Source: Lichenostomus cassidix (Eukaryota > Chordata > Aves > Passeriformes > Meliphagidae). Taken from it: a stretch of 64,000 nucleotides of DNA. A program made the translations under genes and the position numbers. The DNA lies in the NCBI GenBank assembly GCA_008360975.2, contig CM039211.1, positions 53,622,600 through 53,686,599 of the forward strand, read 5' to 3'. This document shows positions 26,396 through 40,400 of this stretch, piece after piece (position 1 is the stretch's first letter; each line of letters opens with the position of its first letter). The notes below the pieces were generated by a model. The model was not told the origin of the DNA, searched no databases, and saw only the letters and a program-made list of their open reading frames with translations.

Positions 26396-29300
26396 AAAAA
26401 AAAAAAAATCATATATTATGCTTCAATGGGTACATTAAAAAAAATGGGATCCATGAGAAAATTTCCGCCCTTGTTCACGTATAACTTACATTATATACCA
26501 CTAAATCACATTTCACAAATTCTCTAAGATATATTACTCTGCTAACAAGTCACTCTTACACCGACAAGGTAAAATCAAGAGTTTCCACACATACTGTATG
26601 CTGTACTGCCACAAGGTTAATGTCATCCTTACTATTGTGAGATTCACATCCATGACTCCACCACAGAAAGTGGTCTTGCAAATTACCTGTCATCTTAAAA
26701 AACATGGATGTAGAGAATGGAAAGCTGAATCTACAGTTTAGGATAAATTCTGTAGTTTTCATTGTTCCACTGAAAATGTGCTTTGGTATGACTTCCACAC
26801 ACTGTCCACATAATGGAGACAGGCTCAAGTAGAAATACAACACATGGCATTCTGTGGTCTTCTAACCCTCTCAGTAGGAGTAGTAAGGCAGAACATGCTG
26901 AGAATTTGAACAGTAATTCTTCAGTTCCTGCTTTTTGAAAAATAGAAGCCCCGAACCTCTAATTTGGTTCAGTGGTTTAATCAAACATTAGATTTCCTAT
27001 TAGCATAAGCTTTAGCTCTGCTTTTCAAATAGTTTTTACAAATGACCTCAGACTACATTCAGCTTGAAAGCCAAATGTAGGCATACTTCTCAAAGACAAA
27101 TTAACATCAGCAAAAGCCATTTTCTCAAATGTCTTCAGTATAAAAGAATTGAGACATTTGTTGGTATTATCCTTTCTTCAAATTCTAACTGCAAAAATTA
27201 CCACTTTGAAGACAAAAATTTAACAATAAAGCAAAAACATGAGTCAATTTTAATATAATCATATGTTTTCTAATAATCTCCCTTCCATAAATCCATAACT
27301 AAACATTAAATCAAAATGATTTTTCAGTCTTTCAAAAACCTCAAGAAAGTCTGTACAGGTAGGTAATGGCAGCATACAGTTCAGAAGGGCTAGACAACTA
27401 GTTGGATGTACATATGGGTGTGTAACCAATTAAAAAGTGACTGATTGTTTTCTCAGACTACCTTACAGAGTTCTGACTTGTTTTTATGGGGACATATAAT
27501 GTCTTGCCCTATTGTGACTAGCATAAATTTAGCTGATACAGAAAAACAATGACAATGAAATATTAAAAAATTACCAATTAAAAAAAACCCCCAAGATTCT
27601 AGTTGGCAAACTGACTTACAACAATTTGGTGAAAAAGAAATGCAATCTCATCATCTCTTCCTTCCAAAGTGCTTCATTAGGACCCACACAACAAGTGGAG
27701 ACTACTTACTGAGAGATGCAGATTCTTTTTTTCCTTTGTATTTTACAGAGAAATACCATATCTCACTCTCCTAATTTTTTTTTTTTCCAATAATGAAACT
27801 CAAACACAAGAATAGCAGCTTCATATCTATTTAACACAGGACAGGTCTCATATCATTCTGCAAAAATCGATGAACTCCCAAGAGTTTCTGTAACATTGAA
27901 GCTGGACTAACTTTATATTACTTATAGTTCTACATGTGATATTACAGCTTAGCCACTGAAGCATTTCCCACTCAGGGCTCTAAAAAGAACTTGTAGTAAT
28001 AATAATACCAGAAAATAATATTCTGCTTTTAAATTCTGACTACTCCATATGTTATACTAGCCATATTTTTGAAATAGATAACGCAGTCACTCTCTCCAAA
28101 GGGCAAATTCTGATCTTCCTATTCACTAATGTCTCCCAGCACACTTTACCACAAGTGGCAAAGCAGAAACATGTCATTCACCAGTGCTGGAGACAAGAAT
28201 CATGCTGCAATGCGATACGAAGCCACACATCACATCCTTCGTAAGTCTAGCTTCAATAGCCCAAATGCCTGCAGCCATACCACCTCATGCTGTGATTTTT
28301 TTCACATCCTGGGCTATGCAGCACTGGGCTAACTAGCTGCTGCAGGAAATGATGATCACCTTCAGTCAGAGCTAAGCACACACCCCAGCACGGTGCTGCA
28401 GGGCACATTGCTGTTTCACCGATGAATCCAGGCTGCCAACCACATGAGATCATTAGAGATCATTGCTTTGAGTAAGCATAAGGGCAGTCAAGCACACACT
28501 TGTGAAGAGACTTACTGAACATTCTGAAACCCAAATCAACAGAATGTGTTTTCTTAAGTCCTGGGTTGCTCTTCAAGATCTCAACAAGCTAACTGAAGAA
28601 AAAGTCTAATTATTTTGACAGCATATTTGTGTTAAGCAACCCCCTGATTACCTAAAACTTTTCTCCACCAATGCTTAATTTAAAACCAGCACATCTTGGA
28701 AGGGAATTAAAAAAAAAACAAACAAAAAAACCCAACACCTTCCCAAACTAATATAAATAAGTCTGTATCTGTAACACACTATATATGTACAATTCACCAA
28801 TCAAGAGGACTTAGGATCTCTGACAATAAAGTATGATGAGGATGACTTCAGATTAAATTCAGCACAGGCCAAGTGTAAAAAGTAAGTAAATGACATTGGT
28901 AATTTTGTTAAAAGGGTATCACCAGTAAAGATACAAAGAGAAGCATGGAAGTTCATGGTATTTGTTAAGGCGAACAAGTAGTTTTTTGCAGCGTTAACTA
29001 CACGATCTCTACGATGGTATGGCAAAGATACTTCATTGCAAAAATCTAGTTTGTTATGACTTCACATACTTGTGAGGCACAACAAATGTGCTTAACTAAG
29101 TACCACAGACCACGATAGGAACCGGCATCAGATGTAACTAACTAGGAGCCCCATGGTGTGAGCACTTATTGGTTCCAATAATTGTTTTGCAATTATGTCA
29201 CTTGTTTTCCACCTCTAGTTTAGCTCATTCCCAGAATGCTTTTCTAGTTAGCCAAAGAAACAGAAGTGACCAAGGATTTTACAGAGGCAGCGAGGCCCTC

Positions 29301-32300
29301 ACTTTGCAAAGCCTTTCTGCTCCGCAACAGTTTGTGGCCACAGTAAAGATTAGAAGTCAATTTTACACATTCAAGCGACTAAATCATACCCTCAAGATAC
29401 AAAACAAGTATTTTAAATTTTAAAAAGTACCCAGTGTAATTCAATACAGTCATTTTATAAATTCAGTGTGCTGACAGAAGGGAAGAGAAAAAAAAACATT
29501 AAGCCTCAAGCATAGAGACTACTGTCTTACAGCGTTACAGGAGGGTACCTTCCAGCTTAGTTCAAACACATCAAATCAATTAAAATTAATCATACATTAG
29601 GCTTGCAATCATTCATGCTTGAAAACTTCAGTAACTGCTAAACTCACCAAATACGTTAACACTATTGCCCTTTTTTTTACGTCAGAATTAACATACAGCA
29701 AATGTGTGGAAAAATAATCTGCAGTGTTGTTTTCTATGTATCTTTTATCTTCTAGAAGGACATATGGAAAACGAAAACTGTATGTGCTCCTATGTATGCC
29801 CCTACAGCCATGTGGTTATTACTTCCAGCCAAAATGAATCAACTATGCTACTACAGGTAGAAATAACTGTGCTTTTTGGTTGAGAAATCTTTGGAATAAA
29901 TGATAAATTTGTTGCAGATGCTTTTACTCAAGATTTTATCTAAAAATAATGAATGGATTTTTCTCTTTGTTCTTCAACACTGAACAATGATTTCAGACTG
30001 TAGCCTTCCTCCTTTAAGATGCAATGGAGTGCATTTGCAGAAACTCTGAAAAAGTAAGAGTAGTCAGCTTTGTCTCAAGACTTCTAAAAAAGTATTTTGA
30101 GAGAAGATCGGTCATAACTGAAGAAACCCCATTTTTTCTACTTCGAAGAACAAAACCACTTGGGTCCATCTTGTAGATGAAGCATTATTACTTCTCATGG
30201 ATGCAGTTGTGCTCTAAGTCCTCATTGTTCTCCATATCACAGGAACACAACAAATGACTGCCTCCACTCCAAAGAGCTTACACAAGCCCAAAAACCCAGG
30301 CCCAACACATGGACATGACAAACATCTCCAGCAGGTTAGAATAGGGTGTGGATGAGGCAAGGTGACAGAAAAGGGTGTGCTACAATTTTTGGCCATCAGG
30401 AAGAGTAATCACCTCACTACTCATCCAGCCCATTAGCCCATTAAGTAATTTAAGGTTTCTATTTGCATCACAGCAGAAGGATGCCTGAAGAAGTGATGTT
30501 CATAAAGCATAAAACCACCATTTCTGCAGCCTTTGTTTTTGTTTGGAAAATGTCTCAGGTCTTATGAGCAACACAGTCAGAGGGTTTGAGAAAAAGGAAA
30601 AAATGTGGCACTGGTAAAAAAACTACTTCAGTAGCCTCATAGTCACAGCCAAGTCATAAAGACAGGAACAAATTCACCTTTTACACAAGTTTCCTTTGTT
30701 TTTTAAGTTTTTTATGCGGCAACAGTAGCTCTTACTTTTGACGAGACTTAGAGGTATACATTGCCTAATAAAAGTAGAAGCTAGTAAATCAATGGAAGTT
30801 GTTACCATAAAAAAAAAAAGACAATTAAAAAGCAAACACCTTAAAAACAAAAAAAATCTGATACTGCACAGGTTTTATCCTTAGAACATGAACCACTACA
30901 TTGCTTCAAAATCTTAATATAATGAACTGTCTTTTAACTACTTGGACTTCAAGTCCTATACTCACTTGTCCACATTTATCTTATACAGGTGTACTGATAA
31001 TATTTTCTGCCTTTGCCCTAAGGATGGTTACCGTCAAGTGAAATCATCAACTCATGGTTTATGAGTTTAGTATTTACAGAATCTTGGTACCTATTAGAAA
31101 AGTGGTTTCATAAAATAACACAAATTTTGTAGGAACATAACCCTACAGCACAAACTGTTCAGGTGAAATATCTATAAATATATGAAAACTAGAATGAAAA
31201 CTACATCTCTGTTTTTACTTTTGGTTGTGCAGCATTATGTGCATTCCTACTGTGACTTCAAAGAGGCCACTATGTAATGCAGAACAAGCCAGTTCTCAAA
31301 CTCTAATCCTTCCTCTAACATGAAAAATGCCTGTAATTAAAAAATTATGGTTTTTCATATTATCTTTTCCATAAAACTGGGCAACACACTGACTTTTGTA
31401 ATTCTGTATCTTCTGTTACACGCATGTTTAATATGCCTACTTATTTTGGAATAGCAACACCTTTGCATAAAAAAAATAATGCTTAAATTGTAACTTCAAA
31501 TCATCTGAAACTTGGCAGATACTCTAATATTCTACAGGCATATGCTAACCCCATACTAAAACAATGTCCTGGATTTCTAATACGCACTGGGTGTTCCTGC
31601 CACATGTTCCAGTCCATACTGCATGTGCTTTACTTCATTCCTCTATCTGTTTTTGCAATGATCTGACTGATTTACCTACAACCTGGGAGCAGCTCTACAG
31701 ATAACTTAAGAATCTCCATTAACAAGACCAATGGGACACTTGCCTCCTGCTGCACTGCAGTCTCCCAACAACACTTCAGCAGGACACAATCCTTCATACA
31801 ACTCCCACACCCTTCCATCTTTTCAGACAGTCTGTCTCACCTAAGAGAGAAAAGCAGCAGACAACGTCCCCCCACCAAGTCCTTATACACATCCTACACT
31901 CCCACAGGGACCTGAGCCAAGCACTCCCACCACACAAAGAGGCCAGACCATGCTGTCAGCTTGTCAGCCAGCTTCCTGGGGCAGGTGTCTTTTAGAAAAC
32001 AAAATGCTATTGTTCCCGCAGTATGACTTGAAGGGAAAATTAATTTTTCCATACCAACTGAGGCAGAAAACACTGACAGTCCTTTGGATTTCTCTTTAGA
32101 TTGTTTCCTTCTATTAATATCCATCTGGTGACCCTTGGACTGGATTTAGGCAGTCACAGTCACAAAGAACATACTGAACACTTTCTGCATTTATAAAAAG
32201 ACTGTTCCAATGTCTCTGAGGCTATTACTAAGGTTAGTGTGAGAAGACAATATCATCAGCAATGAATTAGTAGTGGCAAAGCACAGCTCCTCTTGTTAAG

Positions 32301-32640
32301 GGACAACAAGGAACAAAAGAATGTTGGCCTGAACAGTGTTAAATCTCTCAGATTTTGGTAAACTTGTCAATGATTAAACAAACACTTTACCTTGTCTGGG
32401 ATTTGGAATTACCAAATCTCTAACACTACTACTCTGTGTCTTGTTTCCTGTAGACTGTCAGAGTGGGTGAACCTACTGGTTTCTTCTTGCCTTATAATTT
32501 ATGAATCAGAAGAAGGAAACACATGATGGCTAAAAGGCAGTAATTTGTTGATAATGCTGAATGCTTAGGTCTGACCCAAACAATTTGCATATTTTAAAAA
32601 GTAACCTAGTATATTCATATACTCTAGTATGTTTTGTATT
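26396..32640. other. Intronic sequence, nothing firmly recognised
   Basis: AT-rich. Short A/C-rich tract at 28708-28734 and T-rich run near 27776. Segments around 30.2 kb and 31.7-31.95 kb are slightly GC-richer, but carry no motif or splice-flanked frame that I can name. Confidence 0.5.
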
Positions 32641-32643
32641 TCC

Positions 32644-32721
32644 GAAAAAGAAAAAGAAAAAGAAAAAGAAAAAGAAAAAGAAAAAGAAAAAGAAAAAGAA
32701 AAAGAAAAAGAAAAAGAAAAA
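32644..32721 (+). repeat. Perfect (GAAAAA)13 hexanucleotide microsatellite
   Basis: Thirteen uninterrupted copies of GAAAAA, 78 bp, then one A6 interruption and GAAATC. On the minus strand the array reads as repeating Phe-Ser or Phe-Leu and creates false open frames of 71 and 134 codons. Confidence 0.97.
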
Positions 32722-32790
32722 AGAAATCTTGCTCTTCTAAGATTTGAAAAAGACACAGAAGAAATAATGTGAAGATACAATTTTTAGACT

Positions 32791-32870
32791 TAAAAAAAAA
32801 ACCAAAAAAAACCAAACCTCCCCCCACCAAAAAAACCAACCGAACAAACAAAAAAAACCCCAACCAAACA
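32791..32870 (+). repeat. A/C-rich low-complexity tract
   Basis: TTAAAAAAAAAACCAAAAAAAACC...CCAAAAAAACCAACC...AACAAACAAAAAAAACCCC. Same class as the tract at 20.66 kb, 70 bp beyond the GAAAAA array. Confidence 0.88.
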
Positions 32871-35800
32871 GGAAGAAGTTTCATTTTTCTGTTTTGAATT
32901 TTTTCCCGCAGACAGAAATCATAGCCTTGAAAAAGATGATAATATTTTGACATTTGACAAGACAGAATAACACATCTGAGACACAACCAAGCAGCAAGGG
33001 AAAACGAGACAGAAGGTGTATTTCCCAACAGAACTGTTCTCCAGTTAGTCGTACGTCACAGATGGGGAGCAAATGCCTCCAAACACAGCACTTCAATCAT
33101 CAAAACATGGCAGAATGGCCAGGGATGAAGCCCAAATCACCAAGCCTAAGATAAGGGAAAAAAAAACCATACAATGCAAGCTTACTTTAAAAAGTGTTAT
33201 GTATCTTTGTTCATTATGTGGGTAATGCAAAAAGGAAGATGCTCTGGTAAGACCTGACTGTACAGTGAACTGACATAATCATCCTTTTGCGTGGGGTGTT
33301 CACAGACAAGGTGAATAGAGCATATTGGACTTGTCTGACTGCTTTTGCTTCTACTATTACAGCACTTATGGAAATTCCCTTGGCATACCCATGAGTAAGA
33401 ACGAGCTAGACAGGCCCACAGTCACTGAAAAGGCAAATCTGTAAAACAAACATGCACAATCTACTTTTTATAAGTTAACTCTGACAGGGTTAACAGTATT
33501 ATTACAAAGGATATTTGTTAATTACAACTTCTCACTGAACAGCACTTTCTGATGAAGGAGATACTAACAGAGCATCCTCCTTCCAGTTTCCCAAAAAGGG
33601 AATAAAAAAAGCCATGTATTTATTTATATTGTGAAAAACATTCCGAAAGCATTTTCTGATAAACACCAAGAAAGCTATTGGTAGAAGCATATCTAACTTC
33701 TTATCATCAGTATACAACTTCTGTTTCATCAAGGACTGAATTGTTAGGTTTATGTCTGAACCACGTAAAATCTGTGAAGACACACTTATCAACTGAAAAT
33801 TCCAATAAAGATTGTTGCTTTTTCTCAGTCAGCATGGACAGGAAACAGCCACGACTCAAGGCAGAACTTCACTCATTGATATAAACCAACATACTGTTAG
33901 ACATATATATGTTACAAATAATTCTGTCAAGAGAATAACCAGGGAACCTACATATTATGTGGATACATGTCCTCTGAATCACAACACTACATCTACAATC
34001 CCCCTGCAAAATTTTCAGCACTCATACTCCATTTGCTCTCCAAACTCCCTTTGAAGCAGGATTCTGTTCAAAAGCCTATGACAAATTTCATACAAGATGG
34101 GGGACCAGCAGCCCGGAGAGGGAAAACTGACAAGGTACTGCTCCCAAATGCATGCAAGAAAGCAAGGGAAAAATAAGGAAGTCTACCTTATTGCTTCAGT
34201 TATCCTTGAGTGCCTCTTAAAACGACTGCAGGTGATAAGTAATAGGAGACAAGTACCACCATTCAAACAAAGTAACTTTTAATTTACTAGCCCTCTCATG
34301 GTGAGATCTGGACCAAACCAATAGCCACAAAATTACCTAAAAAAAAAGACTCAGATGATATTGAAATGCTACACTAGTTTGAATTAGTCTAGTTAAAAAA
34401 TTATTCTCGTTCAACCCCTCTGGCATGGCAAAGACATCACATATACTGATACATATGAAAATAAGACATAAAAACATTGATACTTTCTCTCTGATCTCAT
34501 GGCAGGTAAGTTTATATTCATATCATGTCTGCCAAAATAAAAAAATAACAATTCTGTCAGATACATAAAAATTATTCAGACTGATGTAGTTCCTTATTGA
34601 CAAACAAAAGAAGAAACTGTTTGTTCTACAACTTACCACCTTGTTGCCTTGAGAGAAAACATGGTTTTTCCTAACCCCTGGAACACATTCTGGAATACTC
34701 TAATCAAGTACTAAGAGAACTGAAGGTATATACATTTTCATCCAACTAAATTATTTCAATGCTTAATACTTCACATTGTTTGTTTCAGCAAATAAGCAGC
34801 AACAGGAATGGCATTCCTTCAATCAACATCCTTGACTTTAGACAGGACTGCCTTAGACTATCCACCATTAACACCGATTTTTAATTTGCTTATGTGTAAA
34901 AGCTTAAACCAACTGTTTTTATAAATCAGATTATATGTATTCTTAGTTTTTCCATACTTATTTGGATGTTAATAATTATGTTTTAAACCAGTCCAGTCAG
35001 AACAGACACTTTGATCATATAAATATATAGAAAGTAATTTCCCTTCCTGTAAGCAGTGCCTCATTTGACATAATTTTCAAATTTTTTTTGAGGGGGGAAA
35101 ACAAAATTCACAGTAGGTAGCCTTGTAAAAAAATATTTTTAATACATTATTTCAAGCCTAGGTTAAAATCAAATGATGGAGATCAAAGGCAGGCTATTAC
35201 ACACTAGAACATCTACATTATTATTGCACGTACAGAAAAAATGTACAGGTGGGATAAGGAAACCACACCAGTTTTTACTCTCTGATCATCAAAATTGAAC
35301 ATGCCCGCATTTCACGGGAATAAAAGATTCTACTTAAAGTTACAGTGTTTTACAAACACTAGAGCATGGTGGTTTTCCTTATTTCTAAACGCTTATGTAG
35401 GGAAGACCATTGCTAACTGAAAAAAAAGATGAAGAAGTTGATATATTTATTCTTATGGTCATATATATAACCCAAATATTTTTATACTCATCTGTCAGTG
35501 GCAGGATATCACTAATGAGCAGACTGGAGTTGTGAAGTCTCTCTATTGACTAGATTAATCTGGGAACTGTTCTGGTTTACAGTACTTCTGACTATGTTCA
35601 CATTTACTGGGAACCATGCCAAATGGAGTTTTCTAGTTCACTCCTATGAGTGTTTTAAATAAAACCACACAACTGATCTACCATGAGATTCAATGCTGCA
35701 CTGAAGTGTGTTGATTTTTTTAGTTTCAGCTTTTTTCAGGTGGAAGAGTCTACTGAAGTAAAACCTAACTAATACAATAGGTATCAATAGTATATAGAAT

Positions 35801-36590
35801 ATGTGCTGCTTAAAAAGCAAAATAGACTGAAATATTAGTGTTGGCAAGTTTGCAGTCTAAGAAATGGATAGAAAAGTGCCAAGTATATTAAGTGAGTGAT
35901 GTCCTTAAATATCTCTGCCCATGTGCATTTAAGTACCATAAAATGAAGTCAAGTAATGATGCACAGTGTTATGCAATAACAATGCACAATGTTATGCAGT
36001 AAACCCTTGATCAGATGAAATTCTGTATATGACACTTGCATATTATGACTATTCAAAATTTTATATATTAATACCAGATGGTGGGGGAAGGGAGAAGAGA
36101 ATGGGGAGTGCTTTAAAATTTCACAATGACTACAGTTAGTGAATTTTCAAAGGAAAAAAAATCCTCTGTAAAGTTCTCAGGAGAAAATCCAGAAGCCATC
36201 ACTGAATGTAACACAGTGTGTTGAATTAGGCTGAATCAAAGATATGTGAACTTTCTGATTTTCCTCAGATATGCATCTCTCCTGGTGCCATTCCAGCGTT
36301 CCTCCAAATGAATCTAGCTCCTACTAAACATTTTCTAGTGACAGCTAACATGACAGCTTGATCTAGGTCTACAGCCTATCATGTGACAATATACACAGAA
36401 CTACCACATGTAACGATCAGTTTTACATCATTTTCAGTGTGATCCAATTAATAAACTTCATTTTAAATGTTCAACCTAAATCAGTTAGCAGTTATCTTCA
36501 TATACGAAACACTGTAGCTCAAAATATTGAGTGATTTCACGTCCATAACTAACAAAATCATTAACATTCCTGCACAATGACATATAACAA
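32871..36590. other. Intronic sequence, nothing recognised
   Basis: AT-rich. A short near-duplication of GATGCACAGTGTTATGCAATAAC occurs at about 35957-36000. No gene supportable. Confidence 0.5.
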
Positions 36591-37405
36591 ATTCACAGAA
36601 TCACAGAAAGGGTAAAGTTGGAGCCTGAGGACCACAGTGGGTTATTGGTGGATCCTCCCTGCTCAAGCAGGGTCATCCTAGAGCACATGACACAGGATTG
36701 TGTCTGGGCAGTTCTTGAATATCTCCAGTGAGGGAGACTCCACAACCTAGCGAGGTGTGATCTGTTCATAGGTATTATCTGTTCCACTGCTTGCTCCCCT
36801 GCACAGTAAAGAAGTTCTTCCTCATGTTCACGTGGAGCTCCCAAGGCATCTGCCCACTACCTCATGCTACTGTTGAGCACCTCTGAGAAGAGCCTGATCC
36901 ATCCTCTTCACACTTTTCCTTTAGATATTTACACACATTAATGAGGTCCCCTCTCAGTTCTATCTCCTTGAGGCTGGACAGGCCCAGATCCCTCTGCCTT
37001 TCATCATAGGAGAGGTGCTCCAGACCCCTCATACTATTTATTGCCCTCCACTGGATCCACTCCAGGAGCTCCATGTCACTCCTGTCCTGAGGAGCCCAGA
37101 ACTGGACACAGCACTCCAGCTGAGGCCTCACAGGGGCTGAGTAGAGGGGCAGGATCACCTCCCTTGACCTGCTGGCAATGCTCTTCCTAGTGCCCCCAGG
37201 ATACCATCAGCCTGCTTGGCCACCAGGACACACTGCTGGCTCATGGACAGTTTGCTGTCCACCAGGACCCCCAGGTCCTTCTCTGCAGAGCTGCTCCCCA
37301 GCAGGTCAGCCCCAGCCTGTGCTGGTGCCCAGGGCTGTTCTCCCCCAGGTACAGGACCCTGCACTTGCCCTTGTTGAATTTCACACGGTTCTTCTCTGTC
37401 CAAAT
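36591..37405 (-). mobile_element. CR1 LINE, 5'-truncated, antisense to the plus strand
   Basis: The last about 800 bp of a chicken-repeat-1 retrotransposon. The plus strand begins with the complement of the CR1 3' terminal octamer (CACAGAAT at 36594-36601, element sense ATTCTGTG). It then shows the highly conserved 3' UTR and ORF2 end, such as GAAGTTCTTCCTCATGTTCA, AGGTCCCCTCTCAGTTCTA and ACCCCCAGGTCCTTCTCTGC. On the minus strand the ORF2 reverse-transcriptase C-terminus is readable in two frames joined by a frameshift near 37155: SAEKDLGVLVDSKLSMSQQC upstream, then [13 protein letters not shown] and RGLEHLSYDERQRDLGL. The copy is truncated after the FNKGKC-equivalent region at about 37405. 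It is dead: it lacks the 5' part and is frameshifted. Confidence 0.96.
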
Positions 37406-40400
37406 TCATTGGAAACCTCTGCTTTTCTGACCACTGTTTCCAGCTTTGACAAAGAGCTACTAGAGGCAAGCCCATCAGCTGGTATGTGCAGCCACACAAG
37501 CTGGTACACAGTTTCTCACTAACAAAAGTTTGAAATTCAGAGACAAGAGGTGCAGCAGAAGAGGCAACTATTAACCACTGCATGGGTGAGTTTCTGTGTG
37601 CTTAAAAAAAGTTTGAGAAGGATGTGCCAAAGTCTAATACAGCAAGAACTGTAATGACTGCAGAACATCAGTAGCAGATGTAGGCTAAATACAACAGAAT
37701 GGATCTGTGTGCCCTGTGCCTAGACCATGTGACATGCCCCAACAACCACAGTTTATGAAGGTATGTCTGAACTACTAGCCTTTAAATTCTCTGAGTAAGA
37801 AAAACAAAGACTATCTCCTACTGTGTCACAGCAGACATTAACCACGACAGTGGAAAAAAAAAACCTATTACAGCTTCTTTCAACATGTTCCAGCACTTTC
37901 TTAAGCTTTCATTTTGCTCATGTTCAGCTTTCCTCAGGCTGTCTACAATAAGATCCTTTGGTCACTTCTTAGTGATCTTGACATATTTCAAGTAAAATAA
38001 CACTTTATCAGAGTGAAAACAAAGCAAAAAATAAGAATATGACCAGAGGAATCCTCACCAGTCTGGGTGAAGCTAAGAAACAATGTTGGCTCATTCAGAC
38101 TGTAAGCAGAACTTGAAATACATCAATTGCCTGAACAAAAAGAATGGTCATTTAAACCAATCAGAATAAAAACAACACATTCTGTTTGAAGCTGAGACTG
38201 TAAAACTACTGCCCTAGCACACAGTCTTTACTGTGAATGAAAGGAAATACAATCATCAAGATACATTAACACTTCACTAGGTAGTAGAGAAAGCAATGTG
38301 ATCATTAGTCCAGCAGATTAACTTCTAACAAAACATATTCAGTGACAGTGTGTTTTGAAAGCACAGATCACCTGTGCAGATGTACCTCTTAATCCCCCCC
38401 CCCAGTTTTGGGATAACAATCTTCTCCAAACTTACTCAACATCTATTAGAATAATAGTTCCTCTCTCTCATGTGTAGGACTACTACCACACTCCCAAACA
38501 CACATTAAAAGCAATACAAATACACCAGAAAGAAATACTTTTCAAACAAAGTTTGAACTGATGTTTACTCTTATGTAACAGAAGAAAAATAATTCCTTGG
38601 GAACACAGATTCAACTGACATCAACACAATTCCACATTTTTGTGACTGTTTTCATATAAATAAGTTCGCTTTGTTTTCTTATGTTATCAACACGACCACT
38701 TTTAACACCTGTTATTAAATAAAACAAGCCATTTATAATATACATACTTATAGTACACTCCGTTGACAAAGTTAAAAACCAAGATCTACCTAAGAACCGA
38801 TAGCAAGAGTTTACACCATAATCTTAACATCACTGCACCTACTCAAACTACCAAACCAGAGAAGTTCAAAAAACCTGCTTTTCCAGGAAGCATGCTGTCA
38901 CAAAACCTAACAGAACTACACAGTTGTACAACAAACTACTATGTTCTCTCTGTTTCAAATAAAAGTTGTAATTTTCCTCTGGTTTTAAGGTTTCAGAAAG
39001 GTTACGAACTGTCAGAACACATACCTGATGATTGATGAATATTTTAATCTCATACCATGAAAGACTCACTACCACTTCAGTGACTGTACACAAATAAAAT
39101 TAAGTTTCAACACAAATCATCTATGAGTCTACTTTGGCTCAGAGGCAACTGGGCAAGCATTCATGAATTCATGCCTCTGGGAAAAAAAAATCCCACTCTG
39201 ACTCAAAGGAAGAACAATTGTAGTAACATTGTTTCAGTGCAACTACCACAAAGAAGCAAGAAAAAAGGACACACACAAAAAGGATCACTGGCTTGTCAGT
39301 TTTGTAAAAGATACACAAAGATCAGACACAAAGAGGGAAAGTGTCAGGGGAGAATCAAATATGTATCAAAGAACAATGCAGAAAGTACTTAGCTATTTGT
39401 CCATGTGAAGAAATGAGTATCTGTACACATTTATCCACTTGTAAACCTACACTGCAACTTCCGTAAATAGATGTCTACACATAGACAGAGACCCTATCTC
39501 ACTAGTGCTCTAAATGCAGCACACATGTTTCTTCACTGTAAAAGCACATCGTATAATCCATGGCATTTACAGGCTCGGGGATTTGAATAAAAAATGCCTC
39601 CAATTTATAATTCAAGGTAATTTTTCTACCTGCCAGTCCTGAAAACTCACTCCAAGACTTGAAAGTCAGGCTGTGATATTTCTTATTCAGGTGTCACTTC
39701 CCAAAGAGCTGCTTTAACTGAAATTCAGTTAAGTTGGAAAACTCCCCCTGAAGGAGAATATCTCTTCATTCTTTACTTCTTAGAACCTCAAAGAAAGATA
39801 AATTATTACATCAAGTAAGTCTATACAAAGAAACAAAATTCATAGTATTAACAGACAATTCTCATTAACCCAAGTGTCAAGAAAGTAGGGTAGTGATCTT
39901 AAAAACAATAGGGTCTAGCATGCCACAAGAATTTGGTAGCAGAGGTAAAAATAAGTAAACAGGCAAAAGGAACAGAACTGAGAGGCAAAAATGCCCAACC
40001 AAACCATAAAATTAATGCTCTTAAATTGGCAAGGAGTCCCAAAGCCAACTGCGGCTATAACCAGAAACGCTTCTTCAGAAGTTTTCATTAAGTACTTCGG
40101 CATGCGCCAGGCTAGACAAGCTCCGTAGACAGTGTAACTATTAAGAAAAAACTCTCTTCCATCAGGGGACCCAAAACTTTCACTTAAGCCCAGAAGGAGA
40201 TTCAGATGACAGGAACTAGACTCCCTTCAAGTCTTACTCCATAACCTACTCTTTAGGAGTCTAAAATGCTTGGGAAGCTATACAACACACGAGCGGCTAC
40301 CATCAGCACTCTTAGAAAGAAAAGGAAGGCATCCTGTGGCAAGTTAAGCAAAGCAAGCAGCAGCTCTTCCAGTCTTTACATTCATCTGCATCTACAGCTG

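Noticed and set aside
32565..33028. Minus-strand frames with Phe-Ser and Phe-Leu repeats (71 and 134 codons)
   Set aside because: Direct translation of the (GAAAAA)13 microsatellite and the adjacent A/C-rich tract.
37178..37522. 114-codon plus-strand frame rich in P, G and Q
   Set aside because: It is the antisense strand of the CR1 reverse-transcriptase region.
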